In this document: positions 43,001 to 49,044 of the stretch, piece by piece
Numbering within the stretch: the stretch's first letter is position 1
Layout of the letters: each line of letters begins with the position of its first letter
Origin: JAGQRJ01 sp041402045
GTDB taxonomy: Bacteria; Planctomycetota; J058
Length of the DNA stretch: 53,942 bases
Direction: 5' to 3'
Assembly (NCBI GenBank): GCA_041402045.1
Contig: JAWKSZ010000059.1
Location: 1 to 53,942, forward strand
Notes under the pieces: model-generated
The model's database searches: none
What the model saw: the letters and a program-made list of their open reading frames with translations, nothing else
Told to the model about the DNA's origin: nothing
Position numbers and translations under genes: made by a program

Positions 43001-45050
43001 CTACGACGACCTCCAGGCCTTGCTGCAGGCCGAGGGCGCCGACCCCCAGCTCGCGCGCACGAAGTTCGCGGCCCTGGAGGCGGCGAGCAAGGAGCTCACC
43101 GCGAAGGGCGCCGCCCTGGGCGAGGCGGGGGTCGCGGCCGAGCCCCACCGCGCCGTGGACTGGGAGGTCCTGCGGGCTCAGCTCGAGCGCCTGGGCGAGG
43201 ATCAGGAGCGCGGGCGTGCGCTGCGCGCGATCGAGGAGGCGCTCGCGGCGGACCCGCCGCGCTTCGACGACGCGGAGGCCGCGTTGGCGGAGGCCGAGCG
43301 CCTCGGCGTCGTCCGCGACGCGCTCGGCCCGCTGCGCGAGCGCCTGGGGGTCGTGCGGGAGCGCGAGGCGATCGAAGGCGCGCTCGAGGGATCGGGGCCG
43401 GACCTGGCCGCGCTGTGGGAGCGCCTGACCGTCATGCCCGACGAGGCGCCGATCGACGCGCTGCGCGAGCGCGTGCAGGCGCTGCAGGCGACCCGGATCG
43501 ACGCGGGGCTGAAGGACGCGCAGGAGGCGTTGGACGCGCAGCGCTACGCCGACGCCCTCGAGGCCTTCGAGGCTCAGCAGCAGTTGGCCGCGGCCGTGGG
43601 GCTCGAGGCGCGCTACGAGCTCGCGCAGCGCGTCCAGGACGTGCGCGCCGAGCGCAGCGCCTGGGAGGCTTACCAGGCCCTGCCCGAGGCCGGCGACGAC
43701 GAGGACTCGCGCCGCGCGGCGCTCGCGGCGCGCGAGGACTTCCTCCTCGACCACGAGCACTTCACGCAGCGCGTGCAAGAAGAGGCCAAGGCGCTGCGAG
43801 CGCAGCTCCCGCAGGAGTCGACCCCCGACCCAGGCGAGACGGATCCTGGGGAGACGGATCCGCAGACGGATCCTGGGGGGACGGAGCCGGGAGAGACCGA
43901 TCCAGGGACGGAGCCTGGGGAGGATCCGGGGACCGATCCGGGGGAGACCGATCCGGGGACGGAGCCGGGAGAGACCGATCCGGGGACCGATCCGGGAGAG
44001 ACCGATCCGGGGACGGAGCCGGGAGAGACCGATCCGGGAGAGACCGATCCGGGGGAGACCGATCCAGGGACCGATCCGGGAGAGACCGATCCGGGGACGG
44101 AGCCGGGAGAGACCGATCCGGGAGAGACCGGTCCGGGAGAGGCCGATCCTGGCGAGACCGAGCCTGGCGAGGACCCGCGACCTGCCGATCCGGGCGTGGT
44201 GCCGGTGACCGACCTGACCTCGGACGTGGGCCTCCAGGTCGCGATCGACGAGGCACGACGCGCCCTGGACCAGGACGACGTGACCGGCGCGCGGCGAGCG
44301 CTGCGGCCGTTCGCGGGTCAGGACCTCAGCGGCGAGGTGCAGGCCGAGGTCGCGCGGTTGACCCAGCTCGCGCAGAAGCGCGAGCGCCTGCTCGAGTTCC
44401 TCCGGATCCGCTGCGTGCGGATCGACGCGGTCTACCTCGGACGCACCGAGGTGCGGAACTCGGACTTCGAGCGCTTCCTGCGCGCCAACCTCGCGGCGGC
44501 CGAGGCCAGCGGCGACGCCAAGGCGATCAAGCGCGCGCGCAAGTTCTACCCCTTCACCTGGCGGCCCACGAGCGGCGCGCCCCGCCCGCCGTGGGACGTG
44601 CCGGAGGGCGCGGACAAGCAGCCGGCGGGCTGTGTCTCCTTCGACGCAGCCCAGGCCTACTGCGCGTGGCTCGGTGAGCAGCTCGGCGCGACGGTGCGCT
44701 TGCCCACCGAGGCGGAGTGGATCCGCTGGGCGACCGGCGGCAAGGACCAGCCCTACGAGTGGGGGCAGTGGAACCCGCGGCGCGCGATCTGGAACACCGA
44801 CGCGCCCCTGGACGTAGACGACACCCCCCTCGACGTGGGCAAGAACGACCGCGGGATCCTGCACATGACGGGGAACCTGGCCGAGTGGGTCGACACCGCG
44901 CCCAAGGAGCGCCCGGACTATCGGATCCTCAAGGGCGGCTCCTACCTGACGGAGCACCGTGAGCAGCTCCAGGTCGACTACACCCTCTTCGGCCGGACCA
45001 GCGAGGCCCGCCGGGAGTGGGGCTTCCGTATCGTCGTCGAGTGGCGTTAG
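40026..45050 (+). CDS. Receptor Ser/Thr kinase: pseudokinase, kinase, TM, acidic repeat, FGE-sulfatase domain
   Basis: A 1674-aa protein. Residues 1-160 are a helical N-domain. About 175-400 is a kinase fold whose HRD reads HGGINPHN and DFG reads DAG, although VAIK-type Lys (ALKVL) and GQGSLG are kept, so it is a pseudokinase. Poly-Pro follows (about 421-437). About 579-850 is an intact kinase (GRGATGVV, AIKLL, VHRDLKAEN, DFGVAKL, GTPEYMSPEQ). One membrane helix is at about 895-915. A long helical stretch and a (GETDPG)n-type acidic spacer (about 1268-1385) lead to an FGE/SUMF1-like domain (PTEAEWIRWA, NLAEWVD, GFRIV) outside. It probably senses an outside ligand and phosphorylates cytosolic targets. 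Confidence 0.9.
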   Translation: MYSLNDRVFSKLAVERGLATPEQVEECLQLQATSRGIGYAEDLGSVLVKRGYLAAAQRHALFYEAQRISYLQAERLLAEVCVEHGLMTQGTAAELVRELIAGGLRHRLVDVLTHRGILPADQREEVVAEQVRRLSQREGSLEAPDHVEPRVIDSLELDWRRYSDSGDAQGLPELEGYQLEDRLGQGSLGVVFHARDEAGRELALKVLTPALTQNPEFSARFRAAWESVQGLEHPHLAKLHDLGASDELVYYGTEFVVGETLFATVDRSGPLATHKARAVYVQALEALGHLHARGAVHGGINPHNVMLDPARGVVITDAGLTAAHLPGLPPRDAYASPEVADGQPPGPTDDLYALGRTLYFAVTGRAPDARALRDPRDLNPGLDAGLAGVIIASQNSGSTQELLGHLGAATPASGSGGGRVPPPPPPPPPPPPPPRPPAAPDVDRLSETVLHAPVPAVEDVDRASVTLIQDAPVLPPPPPPLPAADDSMERTLIAPAPGSPRAALDDTLSEESNAGLFTTQELSSQELRSAQLPAHSQELARAPMDEDEDPFQSMGGPVWTPDTSASDDDALVGEVIDERYKVLACIGRGATGVVYRAEQLLMGRDVAIKLLNGALTPESMARHEREAKALAQFQHSSVVGILAAGSWHNKLYLALEFVEGRSLDEVLEQDGPLPPARAARVLGQILEGLAEGHARGIVHRDLKAENLVLTGSGEGEQVKILDFGVAKLLTSTDDDYTPSASNAFVTTERGALGTPEYMSPEQASGSAQVDARSDLYSLGVVAYELLTGKLPFESETPVGFISKHLLEPPRRFAQVAPELKLPAQAERFVLRALEKEPDDRYQTAAEMLVSMERLLGPRPRSAATKASPTASLSLPGAARAAHRAGLGQRQLLGVLKVLVVLATILLVGIVAALVLRGRAPKLPAQLAAVEQELNAALEAHDFAAARALLEPLAGSHTPDQIAAHLTPALERVDALARDYDAYVEQSRRFTGAYDDLQALLQAEGADPQLARTKFAALEAASKELTAKGAALGEAGVAAEPHRAVDWEVLRAQLERLGEDQERGRALRAIEEALAADPPRFDDAEAALAEAERLGVVRDALGPLRERLGVVREREAIEGALEGSGPDLAALWERLTVMPDEAPIDALRERVQALQATRIDAGLKDAQEALDAQRYADALEAFEAQQQLAAAVGLEARYELAQRVQDVRAERSAWEAYQALPEAGDDEDSRRAALAAREDFLLDHEHFTQRVQEEAKALRAQLPQESTPDPGETDPGETDPQTDPGGTEPGETDPGTEPGEDPGTDPGETDPGTEPGETDPGTDPGETDPGTEPGETDPGETDPGETDPGTDPGETDPGTEPGETDPGETGPGEADPGETEPGEDPRPADPGVVPVTDLTSDVGLQVAIDEARRALDQDDVTGARRALRPFAGQDLSGEVQAEVARLTQLAQKRERLLEFLRIRCVRIDAVYLGRTEVRNSDFERFLRANLAAAEASGDAKAIKRARKFYPFTWRPTSGAPRPPWDVPEGADKQPAGCVSFDAAQAYCAWLGEQLGATVRLPTEAEWIRWATGGKDQPYEWGQWNPRRAIWNTDAPLDVDDTPLDVGKNDRGILHMTGNLAEWVDTAPKERPDYRILKGGSYLTEHREQLQVDYTLFGRTSEARREWGFRIVVEWR
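43828..44179 (+). repeat. Degenerate tandem repeat encoding G-E-T/D-D/E-P
   Basis: About 350 bp of 6-, 12- and 18-bp units built on GGAGAGACCGATCC and GGGACGGAGCC. It encodes an acidic Pro/Gly/Thr spacer of the receptor kinase. It uses GAT and GGG/GGA codons that are rare in the flanking sequence. Confidence 0.8.
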
Positions 45051-45372
45051 GCTGCGCGGGGTCGACCAGCGGGCTGGTCGCGCTCAGGAGCTGCTCCCAG
45101 TTGGCGGGGGCGTAGTAGGCGTCGGCGCCTCCGGCCGGCGTCGGCACGCAGCCGCCGTCCTCCGCCAGCGCGAACGGGCCGCGCAGGGGGAGGTAGCCCG
45201 TGTCGGCGCGGAAGCGGGCCACTGCGCGCGCGAGCTCGGCGCGCTCCACCCGGGCGATTCGGGCGAAGGAGGCGCGCTGGTCACCGCGCACGGTGACCGT
45301 GACCCCGGCCGAGATCGCGGCCACGGCGGTGGTCAGCAGCAGGCCTTCGAACGAGCTCAGCGCGCGGAGCAT
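44929..45372 (-). pseudogene. 3'-truncated pseudopilin-like (GspG-like) gene
   Basis: The frame of up to 147 codons starts at ATG 45372 with GGGAGG upstream. The N-terminus (FEGLLLTTAVAAISAGVTVTV) is a pilin-like hydrophobic helix without a canonical prepilin site. ARIARVERAELARAVARFRADTGYLP and NWEQLLSATSPL follow the GspG helix and loop. Similarity stops at LVDP, precisely where the convergent kinase gene ends (45050). The remaining residues are only antisense of the kinase. It probably lost its true C-terminus in a rearrangement. Expression is possible but function doubtful. No other secretion genes are nearby. Confidence 0.5.
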
Positions 45373-45392
45373 GGGGCCTCCCGGAGAATGCC

Positions 45393-45426
45393 GGCGGGCG
45401 CGAGGTCCGTGGACCGCGCGCCCGCC
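45393..45426. promoter_or_regulatory. Strong 16-bp inverted repeat upstream of the pseudopilin-like gene
   Basis: Arms 45393-45408 and 45411-45426 match at 15 of 16 positions with a 2-nt centre (GGTCC-gt-GGACC core). It may be an operator, or with 45493-45541 part of the termination signals behind the Kelch gene. Confidence 0.5.
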
Positions 45427-45492
45427 GACCGAGGTGCCTCTCCAGCCAGCTGTCCGAGGACCGCAGTCTGAGGAGGTTCAGGTGCTGGGAAC

Positions 45493-45541
45493 GCTCCAGG
45501 GAGGCAGGGCTAACCGGAAGAACGCCGCGCCCCCCTGGAGC
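45493..45541 (-). terminator. Stem-loop behind the Kelch gene
   Basis: GCTCCAGGG (45493-45501) pairs perfectly with CCCTGGAGC (45533-45541), beginning about 10 nt after the Kelch stop codon. The loop is 31 nt. There is no clear T-run. Confidence 0.4.
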
Positions 45542-45550
45542 CGGGTGAGA

Positions 45551-47518
45551 TCAAGGTTCGAACAGCAGCACCCGCACCGCGCGCGCGCCGGCGGTGTGGG
45601 TGGAGACGCAGAGGATCCGCTCGCCGTAGGCGAAGAAGCGCATGTGCCGCACCGAGACGGGCAGCGCCTCCAGCGCGGTGGACCAGGTCTTCGTCGCGGG
45701 GTCGTAGACGTCCACCCGCTGGTTGGGGGTGAAGCTGTCGCCGTCGCGAGGGGTCGTGCCGCCGAGCAGGTAGAGCTTGCCGCCGAGCGCGATCAGGTGC
45801 GGCGAGATCCGCGGCTCCGGCGGAGAGGGGATCGTGCTCCACGAGCTCGTCGCGAAGTCGTAGACGTCGACCTCCTCCAGGAGCTGGAAGCCCTCGCGCA
45901 TGCCGCCGGCGAGGTAGAAGCGATCGCCGAGCAGCGCGCCGCCGTGGGCCCGCCTCGGGCGCGGGAGGGTGATCCCCGCGGGCACGAAGGCGCCCTCCTT
46001 GGCCACGAGCACGTCGGTGGGGAACGCGAAGTCCTCCTGGCGCTCGGAGTCGTAGTCCAGGCCGCCGAAGGCGTAGAGCCCGCTCGCGTGCTGGGCGAGT
46101 ACGAACTGGGTGCGGCCCTCGGGCAGGGACAGGGGCGCCGGGCTCCAGCGGTCGGCGGCGAAGTCGTAGGCGTGGACCTCGGGCCATGAGCGCGTGCCCT
46201 CGCCGGTGTGGCCGAAGCCGCCGACCGCGAGGCCGGTGCCGCGGGCCTGAGCGTCCTCTGCCGGGAGCACCAGGGTGCGCATGCTCTGGCGCGCCGCGGG
46301 GAAGGGCGCGACCGGGGTGAGCTCCAGGGTCGAGAGCCGCAGGCGGTAGCCCTCGCGCAGGAAGTTCTCGGGGGCGAAGTCGTGCTGCTCGAGGCTGTCG
46401 TTCCCGCCGAACAGGTAGAGCGAGCCCCGGTCGAAGAACACGCCCTGGCGGTTCTTGGCCGCGCCGGGGTAGGGCAGGACCCAGCCGCTGACCCGCGGGC
46501 CGTCGCGGGTGGTGTCGAGGACCTCGCTGGTCCGGGTGTGCTCGTTGTAGGCGGGGCCGCCGTAGCGGGTCACGCCGCCCAGCGCCAGGAGCCGGCCCGG
46601 GGCGAGCTCGAGGAGCTGGTGGAAGTAGCGAGGGAAGGCGAGGGTCGCGACCGGGACCCAGGCCTCGGCGTCCGGGTCCAGGCGGTAGAGCGCGCTCTCG
46701 AGCCCGGAGGCGTAGAGCGCGCCGCCGCTCGCGACCGCCGCGGCGCCGAAGCCGGTGAACGGCAGGTCCGGGGCGGCAGCCAGGTCGTCGGGGTGCGCGG
46801 GGTCGAGGATCAGGACCTCGCGCAGGAGCTCGTGACCGTCGCTCATCCCGCCGATCAGGTAGAGCTTGCCGTCGAGGGCCGCCGTGGCGAAGGCCCGGCG
46901 CATGGGCAGCTCCAGGGGCAGGCGCGACCAGGCGGCGTCGGGCGCGCTCAGGTCGAGGCTCAGCACGTCGCTCAGCCACTTCGGCCCCTCGGGGGCGAGG
47001 TGCCAGCCGCCGAACACGTAGAGCGTGTCGCCCACGACCGCGGCGCCGTGGCTGCTTCGCGGCTCCGGGAGGCTGGGCAGCGCGCTCCAGGCGCGGGTCC
47101 GGGGGTCGAAGCGCTCGACGGCGTCGACCGAGTTCAGCACCTCGCGCTCGGCGCCGCGGGGGTTCTCGGCGTGCATGCCGCCGACCCGGATCACGGTCTC
47201 CCCGTGCGCCACCAGGGCCGCGCTCTGCACGCGCTGCGGGCAGGGCAGGTCCTCCCAGGTGCGGCCGTCGAGCAGGTTCAGCCGACGGAAGGCGGGGGAG
47301 AGGGTGTCGAAGCTGTGGACGTGGGTCGGGCCCTTGTGGCCGGAGTAGACGTAGAGCCAGTCCCCCAAGCGGGCGGCGCCGAAGCTGGCCAGGGCCTCGG
47401 GGAGGACCGGCGGGGTCTCGGCGTCGCCGAGGCCGACCTCGGCCTCGATCAGCCCGGGCCCGGCCCAGGCGGCGCTGGTGAGCCCCAGCGCGAGAGCGGT
47501 CGCAGCGAGGGCCTTCAT
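45551..47518 (-). CDS. Secreted Kelch-repeat protein (655 aa)
   Basis: An exported protein with two Kelch-type propellers, about 12 blades each with the paired Gly and Tyr/Trp pattern (GDTLYVFGGWH, GKLYLIGGMSD, GRLLALGGVTRYG, GSLYLFGGND, SGLYAFGGLDYD, DRFYLAGGMREG, GKLYLLGGT). The signal peptide is MKALAATALALGLTSAAWA. ATG 47518 overlaps the stop of the Cys-rich gene (ATGA), so the two are coupled and probably share the Fur-box-like site at 48014. It may be an iron-related surface binding protein; the ligand is unknown. Confidence 0.85.
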   Translation of the reverse strand: MKALAATALALGLTSAAWAGPGLIEAEVGLGDAETPPVLPEALASFGAARLGDWLYVYSGHKGPTHVHSFDTLSPAFRRLNLLDGRTWEDLPCPQRVQSAALVAHGETVIRVGGMHAENPRGAEREVLNSVDAVERFDPRTRAWSALPSLPEPRSSHGAAVVGDTLYVFGGWHLAPEGPKWLSDVLSLDLSAPDAAWSRLPLELPMRRAFATAALDGKLYLIGGMSDGHELLREVLILDPAHPDDLAAAPDLPFTGFGAAAVASGGALYASGLESALYRLDPDAEAWVPVATLAFPRYFHQLLELAPGRLLALGGVTRYGGPAYNEHTRTSEVLDTTRDGPRVSGWVLPYPGAAKNRQGVFFDRGSLYLFGGNDSLEQHDFAPENFLREGYRLRLSTLELTPVAPFPAARQSMRTLVLPAEDAQARGTGLAVGGFGHTGEGTRSWPEVHAYDFAADRWSPAPLSLPEGRTQFVLAQHASGLYAFGGLDYDSERQEDFAFPTDVLVAKEGAFVPAGITLPRPRRAHGGALLGDRFYLAGGMREGFQLLEEVDVYDFATSSWSTIPSPPEPRISPHLIALGGKLYLLGGTTPRDGDSFTPNQRVDVYDPATKTWSTALEALPVSVRHMRFFAYGERILCVSTHTAGARAVRVLLFEP

Positions 47519-47994
47519 GCGCTCTGCCGCTCCCGCTCGTCGGCGAGCTCGCGCAGCCGAGCGTTGGCCCGCGCGATCAGGCGCAGCCCGGTCAGCGCCA
47601 GGCGGCCGCGCACGTTCTGGCGCAGCCCGTGGGCCTGGGGGTGGTCGCTCACGGTCAGCGCCCAGAGCTTGCCCGCGAGGTCGTCCACCGCGTAGAGCTC
47701 GCCCTGTCCCAGGGCCTGGGCGAGGAGGTCGAACCCGTGGGACTCGACCCTGGCGAGGGCGCGGCGGTGCACGACGTTCAGCCGACGCTCGACCAGCCGG
47801 GCGAGGGGCGTGTCCTCGTGGCAGGTGCGGTGCACCAGGCCGAACACCGCCTCGTCGCGGCCGTGGCACGGGCAGGAGGCGAGCTCCTCCCCCGCGCTCT
47901 GGCAGCAGTTGAGGAGCTCCTCGACCTCGAAGCTGAGGCTCAGCACCGCGTCGAACAGCGCGCAGTCGGCCTCCCAGATCCTCAAACGCTCCAT
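47515..47994 (-). CDS. Cys/His-rich small protein, probably Fur-regulated
   Basis: A 159-aa cytosolic protein, not recognised. The first 60 residues carry C11, a CC pair, CPCHGRD and HRTCHED, enough ligands for a metal or Fe-S/haem site. The rest is helical (LARLVERRLNVVHRRALARV, TGLRLIARANARLRELADE). A GGAGG lies before ATG 47994, and a Fur-box-like sequence is 20 nt upstream. It is coupled to the Kelch gene (ATGA). Context suggests an iron-linked role, perhaps metal storage, sensing or redox; this is inference. Confidence 0.6.
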   Translation of the reverse strand: MERLRIWEADCALFDAVLSLSFEVEELLNCCQSAGEELASCPCHGRDEAVFGLVHRTCHEDTPLARLVERRLNVVHRRALARVESHGFDLLAQALGQGELYAVDDLAGKLWALTVSDHPQAHGLRQNVRGRLALTGLRLIARANARLRELADERERQSA

Positions 47995-48013
47995 GCTCCC
48001 GTGACCTCCGGTT

Positions 48014-48032
48014 GATAATGAGAATGAGTCGC
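48014..48032 (-). promoter_or_regulatory. Fur-box-like operator
   Basis: GATAATGAGAATGAGTCGC matches 16 of 19 positions of the Fur consensus variant GATAATGAGAATGATTATC. It stands 20-38 nt upstream of ATG 47994 in an AT-rich patch, where a repressor would block the promoter of the Cys-rich/Kelch operon. Confidence 0.65.
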
Positions 48033-48129
48033 AATTCAGATTAGAGCGAGCGGCGCTGGATTCGTCAAGGGCCGAAGCGCGGCTGGGTGGCCGAGCGCTC
48101 CAACGCTCTGCCCGGCGCAGCCCGCGGGC

Positions 48130-49044
48130 TCAGCGCGCGAGGCTGAAGGCCATCGCCAGGCCGAGGGCCAGGGCCGACGCCAGGCTGGCGCCGAGGCACA
48201 CGAGCCCTGCGCGGCGCAGCTTCTTCATTTGGACCCACATCACGAGCCCGCTCAGCACCCAGAACAGGAAGGTCAGCGCGAGCAGGTCCACGCCCAGGGC
48301 CCAGATCCAGCGCGCGGTGTCGTCCCGCGGGTAGCCGTGGCTCAGGTGCAGGCGCAGCACGTAGTCCCGCACGCCGAGGAAGCTCGGCTCGCCGGCCTGG
48401 TAGCGCACCTGCCCCCGCGCGAGGTCGTGGCTCACCCGCACCCGCTGGCCCTCGGGCCCCACGAGTCGGTAGGCGAGGGTCGGGCCGCGGCGCACGCGCA
48501 CCTCCTCCTCCGGCGGCTCGGGGAGCAACGCCACGAAGCCGGCCTCGGTGCGCGCGAGCAGCGCCTCGGTCTCGTCCAGGCGCGCGCGCGCGGGGAGGTC
48601 GGGGCCCTCCTCGTCGTCACGCTCGCGCCGCGGACCCGCGGTCAGGGTCCCCGCGCCGCTGACCGGGTCGACCCACAGCGAGAACGCGCGCTCGCCGGCC
48701 TCCGCCTGGAGCAGGGCGTCGGAGCAGGTCGCGGGGACCTCGGGGTCGAGCGTCCAGCCCGCCTGCCCCGAGGTCACCGCCGCCGCCGAGGCGGCGGCGA
48801 GGCTGGCCGCGGCGGGCCAGCCCCCGCGGCCAGGGTCCGCCGCGAGCTCGGTCTGCGTGCGCTCGGAGAACCAGGTCCCGTGGTTGAACAGGATCGCGCT
48901 CACCGCGTACACGCACACCCAGGGCACGAGGAACAGCCCCGTGTAGAGGTGCAGGCGCCGTAGCCAGAGCACGAGCGAGTTCAGACGGCGCTTGCGCGCG
49001 GTGCCGCGCGCGAGCGCTGGGGGCGTGGGCAGAGGGGCGTTCAC
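48130..49044 (-). CDS. PepSY-associated transmembrane protein
   Basis: A 304-aa inner-membrane protein of the PepSY-TM group, often siderophore- or haem-linked reductases. Helix 1 (LYTGLFLVPWVCVYAVSAILF) follows RRLHLYTG with the conserved His. A periplasmic loop of about 150 residues (SLWVDPVSGAGTL) leads to HLSHGYPRDD and the last two helices (LALTFLFWVLSGLVMWVQMKKLRR). His residues in the helices could ligate haem. GTG 49044 overlaps the stop of the upstream Kelch lipoprotein gene (GTGA). Near feoB and a Fur-like box, an iron function is likely. Confidence 0.75.
   Translation of the reverse strand: MNAPLPTPPALARGTARKRRLNSLVLWLRRLHLYTGLFLVPWVCVYAVSAILFNHGTWFSERTQTELAADPGRGGWPAAASLAAASAAAVTSGQAGWTLDPEVPATCSDALLQAEAGERAFSLWVDPVSGAGTLTAGPRRERDDEEGPDLPARARLDETEALLARTEAGFVALLPEPPEEEVRVRRGPTLAYRLVGPEGQRVRVSHDLARGQVRYQAGEPSFLGVRDYVLRLHLSHGYPRDDTARWIWALGVDLLALTFLFWVLSGLVMWVQMKKLRRAGLVCLGASLASALALGLAMAFSLAR

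Noticed and set aside
43828..44179. Repeat array considered as CRISPR
   Set aside because: In-frame coding repeat with 6-18-bp units and no spacers.
39999..44957. A 1652-codon open frame on the minus strand opposite the receptor kinase
   Set aside because: Low-complexity Arg/Leu/Gly/Ala composition, no motifs, and fully antisense to a gene with intact kinase signatures. It is a product of high GC.
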